6,377 bases of DNA from Richelia sp. UBA3308 (lineage in GTDB: Bacteria > Cyanobacteriota > Cyanobacteriia > Cyanobacteriales > Nostocaceae): positions 1 through 6,377 of the forward strand of contig DESS01000231.1 in NCBI GenBank assembly GCA_002361335.1. Direction: 5' to 3'. The notes below the pieces were generated by a model, which saw only the letters and a program-made list of their open reading frames with translations, was not told the origin of the DNA and made no database searches. Shown piece by piece: positions 1 to 5,987 of this stretch. Within the stretch, counting starts at the first letter, position 1; each line of letters starts with the position of its first letter. The position numbers were made by a program, and so were the translations under genes.

Positions 1-6
1 GAGTGT

Positions 7-597
7 GTGCGATTCGTTCATCCTAAATGAGTCAAGTACTCAGGGACGGGTGGGAGGATTAACCGCATTCTAACGAATGTCAAAATCCTTACAACTTGAT
101 AATCGTGAAGGTGTAAGTCCTTCTCCCCTGGTGTTGGGGTAACAGCATCACCCCTACGGTAGCGACTAGTCATCAATCCGTAAAGCGGGGTGAAAAGGTG
201 GTAAAACTAGAAGCTTAATCCGGTTCCCATCGAGCATGAATCTATGGATAGCGAAAGCAAAGATGTGGTAGAACTGTCGTCAACCGCAAATAGCCAAATA
301 AAGCTGATAGGCTATAACCAAAAGGTGAAGGATAGGGGACTGGCGGTTACACTTCCGACCAGTAAACACCACCAACAAACCCGGCAGAGAGCATCATCCT
401 AAAGGTTCTAATAACGGTTATCAGGAACGAAGTAACCCCTTAGTTGTTCTCATGGAATGGTCGAAACCATGAGTAGGTACTAACCGGATGCAATAAGGTG
501 GCAAGATTGTCTAAGAAGCAAAAGCCCAAAGTAATTTCTGGGATAAGCAGACGTAGACACGATGTCTTGGAATGAATAGGTATAAGTAGTAGTATAT
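7..597 (+). ncRNA. Group II intron ribozyme, domains I-III
   Basis: This is the 5' structured part of the intron RNA, which forms the scaffold and exon-recognition domain of the self-splicing ribozyme. It has no convincing open reading frame. It begins with the conserved GTGCG and contains the EBS1 hairpin at 339-363. Individual subdomain boundaries were not drawn by eye; a covariance model would place them. The 3' limit given here is simply the start of the maturase frame. Confidence 0.8.
339..363 (+). other. EBS1 hairpin of the intron, pairing with IBS1 at 1-6
   Basis: ACTGG (339-343) pairs with CCAGT (359-363) and CGG (344-346) with CCG (355-357), leaving A358 bulged. The stem presents an eight-base loop that contains ACACTT (349-354). 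That hexamer is complementary to GAGTGT at 1-6 with five Watson-Crick pairs and one G-T wobble. This is the expected EBS1-IBS1 contact that defines the 5' splice site and the DNA target. It confirms that the intron begins at 7 and not at the other GTG two bases earlier. EBS2 was not assigned, because its partner lies outside the window. Confidence 0.8.
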
Positions 598-837
598 ATG
601 TCTAAAGCACGGATTGAAAACCCGATGATGGAATGGAAGAACATCCCCTGGCGTAAGTTAGAAAGGAAGGTCTTCAAGCTACAAAAACGCATATTCAAAG
701 CCTCAGAACGTGACGATGTCAAAACAGTTAGGCGACTCCAAAGAACCTTGATAAGGTCTTGGTCTTCAAAATGTCTGGCGGTGCGTAGGGTAACTCAAGA
801 TAACACTGGGAAAAGAACGGCTCTGTGTGGATGGTAA
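598..837 (+). CDS. N-terminal fragment of the intron-encoded reverse transcriptase (frameshifted)
   Basis: This frame encodes the N-terminal (RT-0) region of the intron maturase. It has the family's characteristic opening, with MEWKNIPWRKLE followed by a basic KVFKLQKRIFKAS segment and the conserved LAVRRVTQDN block at about residues 60-69. The protein then reads GKRTA and should continue into G-V-D-G, but four bases (CTGT, 823-826) sit where one codon is expected. Translation therefore runs to a stop at 835-837. The rest of the enzyme continues in the next frame from 827. The ATG at 598 fits the usual start of these proteins, although only a weak purine stretch precedes it. Joined to the downstream frame, the protein would be about 586 residues, a normal length for an RT-maturase-HNH protein. 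It is best read as the 5' half of a broken gene unless the shift is a sequencing error. Confidence 0.8.
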   Translation: MSKARIENPMMEWKNIPWRKLERKVFKLQKRIFKASERDDVKTVRRLQRTLIRSWSSKCLAVRRVTQDNTGKRTALCGW

Positions 838-2359
838 AAAACAACTATCCCCAGAAGCACGTCTAAAACTAGTTAAACGTTTAAAGCTAACCAGAAAATC
901 CAAACCTACACGTAGGATTTGGATACCTAAACCTGGTACACAAGAAAAGCGCCCTTTGGGAATACCCACAATAGACGACCGCGCATTACAATCCTTAGTA
1001 AAACTGGTTCTGGAACCCGAATGGGAAGCCAAATTTGAGCCAAATTCCTATGGATTTAGACCTGGACGTTCCACTCATGATGCAATCGGCGCAATATTTG
1101 ACGCAATTAAGCATAAGAGCAAATATGTACTCGATGCTGACATTGCAAAATGTTTTGACCGAATTGACCATTCAAAGTTATTAGCAAAGTTGAACACCTC
1201 TCCTACCCTACGCCGACAGATAAGGGCGTGGTTAAAATCTGGGGTAATCGACGATAAAAAGCTATTTCCAACCAAAGAAGGCACACCTCAAGGAGGAATT
1301 TGTTCGCCATTACTCGCGAATATAGCCCTACATGGGATGGAACAGCGAATAAAGCAAGCATTTCCTAAAAAGGAAAAGCGGATAAAAGGGAAAAGGACTT
1401 ACATAAACCCAGCCCATTTAATTCGCTTTGCCGATGACTTCGTAGTCCTACATGAAGACTTAGAAGTGGTGAAGCAATGCCAAAAAATAATTTCTGAATG
1501 GCTTAAAGAATTGGGATTAGAACTAAAACCAAGCAAAACAAGAATTTCCCATACTTTACATCAACATGATGGAAACAAAGGATTTAAATTCTTGGGTTTC
1601 TCAATTAGACAATTTCCAGTTGGTAAATATCAATCAGGAAAGAACACTAATGGGGAACAATTAGGATTTAAAACCCTTATCAAGCCCAGTAAAGATAACA
1701 TCAAAGAACACCGTAAGAAAATTAAAAGAATCATTAACGTTCATAAAGCGTCAACTCAATTGAAGCTAATAGATGAACTCAACCCGATAATAACCGGGTG
1801 GTCTAAATATTTCTCAACGGTAGTTTCAAGCGATGCATATTCTTTACTAAATAACTGGATGTACCAGCAACTTAGAAACTGGGCAGTCCACCGTCACCCA
1901 CACAAAAGTCAGTATTGGATATCAAATAAATATTGGCTTATTGATAAAGGCAACGGTTGGAGATTCGCAGCTAATGACAAAGATTCAATCAAAAAGATTT
2001 CCCTGCACTCAGAGACCTCCATCGTAAGGCACATAAAAGTGCAAGGAAATAAAAGCCCATTTGACGGTGATTGGGTCTATTGGAGTAAAAGAATGGGACA
2101 ACACCCAGAAGCCAATAAAAGGATTTCGTTACTCCTTAAAAAGCAAAAAGGTAAATGTCCACATTGTGAACTCTATTTTAAAGAAGATGATTTAATGGAA
2201 ATCGACCACATCATTCCCCGCTCTCAAGGTGGTAAGGATGAATACTCAAACTTCCAACTACTTCATCGACATTGCCACGATGAAAAAACCGCTGTAGACT
2301 TAGCAGCGAAAGAGGCATGCGTGACAAGCACCAAGATATTGAGGAGCCGGATGAAGTGA
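827..2359 (+). CDS. ltrA: Group II intron reverse transcriptase/maturase with HNH endonuclease domain
   Basis: This is the main body (510 residues) of the intron-encoded protein, which assists RNA splicing, nicks target DNA and copies the intron into it. Visible RT blocks are YGFRPGRSTHDAI (75-87), LDADIAKCFDRIDH (102-115), GTPQGGICSPLLANI (152-166), the catalytic FADD (201-204, Phe in place of the common Tyr), LELKPSKTRI (231-240) and GFKFLGFSI (252-260). The maturase/thumb region follows at about 285-370, with GWSKYFSTVV. A C-terminal HNH domain (about 440-490) has C444/C447, EIDHIIP with D460-H461, N475 and C483-H484. The GTG at 827 is only the first possible start after the frameshift: it falls inside the conserved G-V-D-G motif, so the true start is ATG 598 in the other frame. 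The stop codon lies inside domain V. No base change is seen that would inactivate the RT or HNH cores. Confidence 0.93.
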   Translation: MDGKKQLSPEARLKLVKRLKLTRKSKPTRRIWIPKPGTQEKRPLGIPTIDDRALQSLVKLVLEPEWEAKFEPNSYGFRPGRSTHDAIGAIFDAIKHKSKYVLDADIAKCFDRIDHSKLLAKLNTSPTLRRQIRAWLKSGVIDDKKLFPTKEGTPQGGICSPLLANIALHGMEQRIKQAFPKKEKRIKGKRTYINPAHLIRFADDFVVLHEDLEVVKQCQKIISEWLKELGLELKPSKTRISHTLHQHDGNKGFKFLGFSIRQFPVGKYQSGKNTNGEQLGFKTLIKPSKDNIKEHRKKIKRIINVHKASTQLKLIDELNPIITGWSKYFSTVVSSDAYSLLNNWMYQQLRNWAVHRHPHKSQYWISNKYWLIDKGNGWRFAANDKDSIKKISLHSETSIVRHIKVQGNKSPFDGDWVYWSKRMGQHPEANKRISLLLKKQKGKCPHCELYFKEDDLMEIDHIIPRSQGGKDEYSNFQLLHRHCHDEKTAVDLAAKEACVTSTKILRSRMK

Positions 2360-2377
2360 AAATTTCATGTCCGGTTT
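2344..2377 (+). ncRNA. Group II intron domain V (catalytic hairpin)
   Basis: This is a textbook 34-nt domain V. The lower stem is GAGCCGG/CCGGTTT and includes the AGC catalytic triad (2345-2347). A two-base GT bulge on the 3' side separates it from the upper stem ATGAAGT/ATTTCAT, capped by a GAAA tetraloop. All seven lower and seven upper pairs form, counting G-T wobbles, so the catalytic core of the ribozyme appears intact. The stop codon of the RT frame (2357-2359) lies within this hairpin. Confidence 0.95.
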
Positions 2378-2380
2378 TGA

Positions 2381-2418
2381 AGACCAACGGGGTTGGCGAC
2401 AACCTCGTTGAGTTTAAT
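2381..2418 (+). ncRNA. Group II intron domain VI with branch-point adenosine
   Basis: AGAC (2381-2384) pairs with GTTT (2412-2415), C2385 with G2410, and AACGGGGTT (2386-2394) with AACCTCGTT (2401-2409), leaving a six-base loop. A2411 is left bulged seven bases before the intron end. This is the expected position of the lariat branch point and fixes the 3' splice site after AAT at 2418. Confidence 0.88.
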
Positions 2419-2430
2419 CAAGAAATACAG

Positions 2431-2458
2431 GGAGTACGGAGTAGGGAATAGGGAACAC
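2431..2458 (+). repeat. Degenerate heptamer tandem repeat (STRR-like)
   Basis: Four 7-bp units follow one another: GGAGTAC, GGAGTAG, GGAATAG and GGAACAC. Short tandemly repeated heptamers are a known hallmark of heterocystous cyanobacterial genomes. The array starts only 12 bases after the 3' end of the group II intron. Confidence 0.6.
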
Positions 2459-2491
2459 AGAGAAAGGTTTAATATCTTTGACCTTTGCTTT

Positions 2492-2697
2492 GGTATTATA
2501 AAAAAATCATCAAAAAAAACTCTGCGTCCCTCTCTCTTGAAAAGTTGCTCATGGGGGAAACCACGCCACTTGCTACAACGGAGGAGACCTCCGCAACGCA
2601 GTGGCTCCCCAAGACCGCACTTTTCGCTGCGTGCACCTCCGCGCTCCGAGGCTGAAAAAAAATATAATTCTGATGCCAACGGATTTGGTATAATACC
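2492..2697 (+). repeat. GC-rich dispersed-repeat-like element with large hairpin
   Basis: This roughly 200-bp noncoding element is bounded by the inverted 9-mers GGTATTATA (2492-2500) and TATAATACC (2689-2697), with A-rich tracts just inside each end (2501-2519 and 2655-2664). Its GC-rich core folds strongly: GGGGA (2554-2558) pairs with TCCCC (2606-2610), GCCACT-T-GC (2565-2573) with GCAGTGGC (2598-2605), and CGGAGG (2579-2584) with CCTCCG (2588-2593) around an AGA loop. The core resembles dispersed cyanobacterial repeats that produce spurious Arg/Gly/Cys-rich reading frames. Such frames are present here on both strands and are not believed. The 287-bp space between the intron and the next gene contains nothing else apart from the heptamer array and direct repeats. 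Confidence 0.5.
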
Positions 2698-2719
2698 TTT
2701 GACCTCTAACCTTTGACCT
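2695..2719 (+). repeat. Tandem 11-bp direct repeat overlapping the end of the dioxygenase gene
   Basis: ACCTTTGACCT occurs at 2695-2705 and again at 2709-2719, a 14-bp period. The related CTTTGACCTT is found at 2476-2485 on the far side of the GC-rich element. The second copy encodes, on the minus strand, the last residues (KVKG) of the large protein, and its stop codon lies between the copies. Confidence 0.55.
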
Positions 2720-4895
2720 TATTAACTCGATTTTTGATCATTTGCTCGAATGCATGGGAAATATTGTCTAAATATGGTTTTGTGTATGGAAAATTATCTG
2801 CATGGTCGAAATTATGTCTCATAGCTGCATTAAGCTCAAAGATAAAGATTGTTCTGTCGGGCAAAATTGTAAAATCTATACCAAAGAAATCCAGTCCAAC
2901 CAGGTCGCGGATGGTATGCATTCGATTGAAGTTTTCGCAGCCTAGGTAGCCGCATGGGTCGCCCAAATAAGCACGCTCTTGTGCTTTCATCCATTCTGTT
3001 TTATCCATCACGTTATAGCGATCGCCAGAATGAGTATTCCATGTATTGTTGAAAACATTTGCCACTGGGTACAGAGTACCGTCAATAAAGAAGAGCCGCA
3101 TTTTATGATAAACATTGTGCCGAATCGGACAATTTTGGAACTGAATAATGTAATACTCCTGATTTGTTGGGCTAGTTTCAAAATGTTTCCTTAAGGTAAA
3201 TTCGCGATCCAAGAGAACGACACTTTGACCTGTTTGAGACCCTACTTTGCGAACAATCATAGGAAACTTAAATCCCCAGCCAAAAATTGTATTAATTATT
3301 TCATCTAAAGCGTCTCCAGACCACCAAACCTTCTCTGTTTTAGGGAACTTCACACCCTCAATTGTATTTAAACGAACACTATTTCGATTTCGAGTCGTTT
3401 CCAGCACCTGGCGAGGATGATTGATGATAGGAATATGGGGATAGCGGTCAACAAATCTCGCTGCTGCTAGCAATGATGCCTGTTTAGAATCGGAACAGGC
3501 AATAGTATTGAGTATTAAATCAAATGAAGGAAAATCGTTAAAAGTATCTACATTGTTTTCAAAGATATTGAATAAGAGCAGATTATAGTCTTCTTTCCCG
3601 AGCAGGTTGGTAATAGAAAAATGCCCGCCCCTCAATAGTTTGCTAAAAGTACCATCCGAGTTTGCCAAAATGTTGTAGGCAGCATTTTCTATACCGCGCA
3701 ATCGCAAGATTTTAGGCTGTTGCGGATTGTACTCATCTTCAACAACCAATGGGTGAGCTTGCATCACCGGCTTCAGCAAAGCTTTAGCTTCAAGATCATC
3801 ACCTCTCATCCGAGCCAAACTTGATAGTGCAAGCCCACTTTGATAATCCCTGGGGTTGAGAGCCACACATTGGCGAAAAATGTCATTTGCGCGATCAAAC
3901 TGCCCAGTTTTCAACAAAAGAGAACCGTAAGCATTCAGTACTTTTGTATTGTTTTGAGCCAGTTCGCTGCCATGACGATATTGTTGCAGTGCTGCTTCAA
4001 ATCGTCCTATTCTCTTTAGTTCTGTGGCTAATGCCATATAAGTCTCAACATTATGAGCGGCAGCAATCTGCCCTTGTGCTCCTAAGCTAGCCGCGTGCAT
4101 ACGTATGCGATACAATAGACGATTTGTTTCGGGTGATAGTGCTGTTCGCCCGTGTAGCACTTTATGGTTGTGCATGAATAGAATTTGACCTGGCTGTAAA
4201 TGAAATTTTTGAAGTAAATGGGTTTGTTCGAGCAATTCGTCTAGTATTTTGAGGGCTGCTAAATGCTCTTGTGAAAGGGAGTTATCTGGAGTTAAGAATT
4301 GCTTGACTTGTGCGTGATAGTAGCGAATCAAAGGATTATCTTCGTCACCACAGATAATAGCATGACAATGGGGTCCAAATGGATAAACGGGGTCTCGCAA
4401 AAGCGCCAAGACATTTTTTTCAAGGTTTTTTAATATATCGTCAATCGGTACCATGATAGTCTCACCACCATTCTCGTCTGCATCAATGCAGTGAAAGGCA
4501 ACAATCTCATGGGGCAACATCATATAGGACGAATCGGTATGAGGAGGCAACCGCAAATGCGTGCGGCTGTACTGGGTAGCTCCGCCTTCTTGTGCTTTTT
4601 CCTGTTGACGATTGATGTAAACTTTTGTAAAAGAAACCTTGTTAATATCTTCGCGATTGCTTGTAGAAGGTGGTGAAATTTTGGCTCTAACCGCACGGGC
4701 AAAATCCATCAGTTTGGTACGCTCTCGCAAGGGGGTAAATCCATTAACTACGATGTAATAGGGATATTGGGTTAAAGCATTGTAGATAGATTCAGATAGC
4801 TCGTTGAGACTGATGGTAGTAACTTGTTGATTGCTTGTAACGGTTTTTGCTTGGAAGATTCCAAGGGTAGGAGTAATTTTTGTCGGCAGGCTCAT
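2706..4895 (-). CDS. TauD-like Fe(II)/2-oxoglutarate dioxygenase - TPR - ATP-grasp-like fusion protein
   Basis: This 729-residue, probably soluble protein has no evident signal peptide. Residues about 30-270 form a TauD/TfdA-type dioxygenase. The iron ligands are H119 and D121 (HTD) and distal H248 (VLHGR). R259 and R263 follow at +11 and +15, the same spacing as the 2-oxoglutarate- and substrate-binding arginines of E. coli TauD. Residues about 282-382 look like three TPR units (NVETYMALATELKRIGRFEAA, then KVLNAYGSLLLKTGQFDRA, then YQSGLALSSLARMRGDDLEA). Residues about 400-725 resemble an ATP-grasp ligase, with FPMIVRKVGSQTGQSVVL (K550 and glycine-rich loop), a hinge near 581-586 and the metal-binding pattern D674 ... 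FELN (E687, N689). The start is supported by AAAAGGA eight bases before ATG. It is transcribed divergently from the TPR gene, with no operon partner in the window. Substrate and pathway are unknown. An amino acid- or peptide-modifying role is inference. Confidence 0.88.
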   Translation of the reverse strand: MSLPTKITPTLGIFQAKTVTSNQQVTTISLNELSESIYNALTQYPYYIVVNGFTPLRERTKLMDFARAVRAKISPPSTSNREDINKVSFTKVYINRQQEKAQEGGATQYSRTHLRLPPHTDSSYMMLPHEIVAFHCIDADENGGETIMVPIDDILKNLEKNVLALLRDPVYPFGPHCHAIICGDEDNPLIRYYHAQVKQFLTPDNSLSQEHLAALKILDELLEQTHLLQKFHLQPGQILFMHNHKVLHGRTALSPETNRLLYRIRMHAASLGAQGQIAAAHNVETYMALATELKRIGRFEAALQQYRHGSELAQNNTKVLNAYGSLLLKTGQFDRANDIFRQCVALNPRDYQSGLALSSLARMRGDDLEAKALLKPVMQAHPLVVEDEYNPQQPKILRLRGIENAAYNILANSDGTFSKLLRGGHFSITNLLGKEDYNLLLFNIFENNVDTFNDFPSFDLILNTIACSDSKQASLLAAARFVDRYPHIPIINHPRQVLETTRNRNSVRLNTIEGVKFPKTEKVWWSGDALDEIINTIFGWGFKFPMIVRKVGSQTGQSVVLLDREFTLRKHFETSPTNQEYYIIQFQNCPIRHNVYHKMRLFFIDGTLYPVANVFNNTWNTHSGDRYNVMDKTEWMKAQERAYLGDPCGYLGCENFNRMHTIRDLVGLDFFGIDFTILPDRTIFIFELNAAMRHNFDHADNFPYTKPYLDNISHAFEQMIKNRVNKVKG
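3018..3025. other. HIP1 octamer GCGATCGC
   Basis: This is one exact copy of the highly iterated palindrome that is over-represented in many cyanobacterial genomes. It lies inside the large dioxygenase-ligase gene and supports a cyanobacterial origin for that segment. No local function is implied. Confidence 0.75.
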
Positions 4896-4902
4896 TGGTA
4901 AA

Positions 4903-4909
4903 TCCTTTT
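4903..4909 (-). promoter_or_regulatory. Ribosome binding site of the dioxygenase-TPR-ATP-grasp gene
   Basis: On the minus strand AAAAGGA ends seven bases before the ATG at 4895. It is a good Shine-Dalgarno match at normal spacing and decides this start over downstream alternatives. No promoter hexamer pair was convincing further upstream. Confidence 0.6.
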
Positions 4910-5164
4910 TAAGTGTTCTAACGAAAAACGCTTATTCAAATAGCCTATCCCATATGCGAAAATTTTAGCTTAAAAGACTCAACGCCGGAGATGTTCCCGT
5001 CTTACTCGTTTCTGGAATCACCACAAAAGTACATCCAAATTCAAAATTCTAAATTCCTTAATAGACGGGAGCAACTGGCATATTTTCTTTTAGTGGTGCT
5101 TTTACACAGACTAATTTTCAAGGTAATAATAAGGCTGCTGAGTGTACGGCACCACCCAAGTATT

Positions 5165-5204
5165 GTGACAATCGCCTAAGTCCTATCTTAATAGGGATTG
5201 AAAC
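5165..5204 (+). repeat. Solitary CRISPR-repeat-like unit
   Basis: The segment ends in GGGATTGAAAC, the 3' end typical of many cyanobacterial CRISPR repeats, whose last eight bases (ATTGAAAC) form the 5' handle of type I/III crRNAs. Just before this is an inverted repeat, CCTAT/ATAGG (5182-5186 and 5191-5195), around CTTA, as in those repeats. Only one clear copy exists, there is no second unit at a spacer-sized distance and there are no cas genes in the window. It is therefore an orphan or remnant rather than an array. The left boundary is uncertain: a usual 35-37-bp unit would begin near 5168. Chance resemblance is possible. Confidence 0.45.
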
Positions 5205-5250
5205 GAACCAATAAAGCTCTTCATTACCAACCGGCTTATAATTAAACGAA

Positions 5251-5278
5251 GGAAGATAGAAGTTGGAAGAAGGAAGAA
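5251..5278 (+). repeat. Purine-rich heptamer tandem repeat (STRR-like)
   Basis: Four 7-bp units follow one another: GGAAGAT, AGAAGTT, GGAAGAA and GGAAGAA. They form a purine-only or nearly purine-only strand. The array sits directly left of the composite hairpin repeat. Confidence 0.6.
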
Positions 5279-5284
5279 GATTGG

Positions 5285-5357
5285 AATTGAGATGGGGATG
5301 AGCGACCCCAACTCAATTCGTCATTCGTCCACCGTGTGACGGTGGGGAATTAAACCC
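5285..5357 (+). repeat. Composite hairpin repeat, left copy
   Basis: The first hairpin is AATTGAG-A-TGGGG (5285-5297) pairing with CCCCA-A-CTCAATT (5306-5318) around an eight-base loop. The second is CCACCGT (5329-5335) with ACGGTGG (5339-5345) around GTG. The unit ends with GGGGAATTAAACCC. The reverse complement matches the repeat at 5988-6051 element by element. Because it lies upstream of both divergent genes it is not a terminator for either. Confidence 0.65.
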
Positions 5358-5506
5358 ATATGTTTTAGTTAATAAAATTAACGATTACTAATAAATTTAA
5401 GATAAAATAAAAATTGTTACATACTGCAACTTTCTAGTTTGCTTGATTAAAATATGTTTTAAAATGCCGACAACTCCTAATTCCTAAATATTATTAATTA
5501 ATTCTT

Positions 5507-5965
5507 ATGTTAGAAACCTGGCAACTAAATACAATTATTCCCGTAATTATAGTTATTTCCAGTATCACCCTTCTGATTTATTTTGCCTGGAAGACTTTAA
5601 TTACTTCTAATTTATTTCAAAAAGGACTCAATTTTTACCAGGAAAAAGATTACCAAAATGCAGAAGCTGTGTTTCGTCAAGTGATTTCTATAAACTCCAC
5701 TAACGATGTAGTTCGCTTGTTATTAGGTGATTGTTTGTTGAAACAAGAAAAAGTAGAAGAAGCAATCGAAAAATATCAAGAAGTCATTACCCGTGCACCT
5801 AAAAAAGCTGATGCTTATTTGCGTTTGAGTCGAATTTATATGGAGCAAGATAAACAGAAAGAAGCCATAGAATATTTACAGAAAGCTAAACAAGTATTAC
5901 AAAAACGTCAACCTGATAAAGCTCAAGAAGTCGATCGCTTATTGCAAAAATTAAATAGTTATTAG
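5507..5965 (+). CDS. Membrane-anchored tetratricopeptide repeat (TPR) protein
   Basis: This is a small 152-residue protein. Residues about 8-28 (NTIIPVIIVISSITLLIYFAW) form one hydrophobic membrane span, most likely an uncleaved N-terminal anchor. The rest is soluble and alpha-helical. Three TPR units are visible at about 34-67 (NLFQKGLNFYQEKDYQNAEAVF), 68-101 (VVRLLLGDCLLKQEKVEEAIEKY) and 102-135 (DAYLRLSRIYMEQDKQKEAIEYL), with the usual small/aromatic spacing and Ala at helix-B positions. A lysine/glutamine-rich helix closes the protein. TPRs bind partner proteins, so a scaffold or assembly role at the membrane is likely, but no specific partner can be named. The ATG at 5507 has no good Shine-Dalgarno sequence, which is common in cyanobacteria. 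The stop codon lies in a heptamer repeat. The gene stands alone between two inverted hairpin repeats. Confidence 0.85.
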   Translation: MLETWQLNTIIPVIIVISSITLLIYFAWKTLITSNLFQKGLNFYQEKDYQNAEAVFRQVISINSTNDVVRLLLGDCLLKQEKVEEAIEKYQEVITRAPKKADAYLRLSRIYMEQDKQKEAIEYLQKAKQVLQKRQPDKAQEVDRLLQKLNSY

Positions 5966-5975
5966 TTGTTAGTTA
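5955..5975 (+). repeat. Heptamer tandem repeat overlapping the TPR gene stop codon
   Basis: Three units, ATAGTTA, TTAGTTG and TTAGTTA, run through the end of the TPR gene. The stop codon TAG (5963-5965) and the final Ser-Tyr codons lie within the array. The same unit family recurs at 6095-6122 and 6306-6326. Confidence 0.6.
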
Positions 5976-5987
5976 TCAAGACATGCA

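Larger units (their letters stand above)
7..2418 (+). mobile_element. Group II intron (cyanobacterial type) with encoded RT/maturase-HNH
   Basis: This is a complete retrotransposable group II intron of about 2.4 kb. The 5' end is set at GTGCG (position 7), the conserved start of bacterial group II introns, followed by the ATTCGTTC stretch usual in cyanobacterial copies. The 3' end is set at 2418 (AAT, an AY end), seven bases after the bulged A of domain VI. Both ends are supported independently: EBS1 in the ribozyme pairs with bases 1-6, and domains V and VI fold fully. Domains I-III occupy roughly 7-597, the protein gene lies in domain IV, and domains V-VI follow. Only six bases of 5' exon are in the window. 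The 3' exon (CAAGAAATACAG) runs into noncoding repeats, so the insertion does not visibly split a gene. The protein gene is frameshifted, so mobility may depend on a maturase from another copy. Confidence 0.93.
4896..5506. other. Divergent intergenic region, no convincing gene
   Basis: These 611 bases separate two divergently transcribed genes, so both promoters should lie here. In order, the region contains the ribosome binding site of the large minus-strand gene, an unassigned A+T-rich stretch (about 4915-5064), a short open frame without a start (5065-5214), a CRISPR-repeat-like unit, a purine-rich heptamer array, a two-hairpin repeat and a very A+T-rich leader (5358-5506) before the TPR gene. 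A weak candidate promoter for that gene is TTGCTT (5439-5444) with TAAAAT (5460-5465), but its 15-bp spacing is short. A 62-codon frame starting at 4991 has no recognisable features and no ribosome binding site. Confidence 0.6.

Noticed and set aside
827..829. GTG at 827 as the genuine start of the reverse transcriptase
   Set aside because: It falls within the conserved T-A-G-V-D-G motif, has no convincing ribosome binding site, and the expected N-terminal domain is encoded immediately upstream in another frame.
2365..2716. Overlapping open frames of about 105 codons on both strands
   Set aside because: They run across domain V-VI and the GC-rich hairpin repeat, are rich in Arg, Gly, Cys and Ser, and show no domain. 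They are the spurious frames expected over this kind of repeat.
598..4895. Other short frames antisense to or overlapping the RT and dioxygenase-fusion genes
   Set aside because: They are shadows of strongly supported coding sequence in other frames, and none shows a motif of its own.
5047..5075. Possible second, degenerate CRISPR repeat (shares CTTAATAG with the unit at 5187)
   Set aside because: Only the eight-base CTTAATAG matches well, and the 130-base offset does not fit one or two repeat-spacer units.
4991..5179. 62-codon plus-strand frame with a hydrophobic C-terminal half
   Set aside because: It has no ribosome binding site and no recognisable motif, and it lies in a noncoding A+T-rich region. 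A competing frame covers the same bases equally well.
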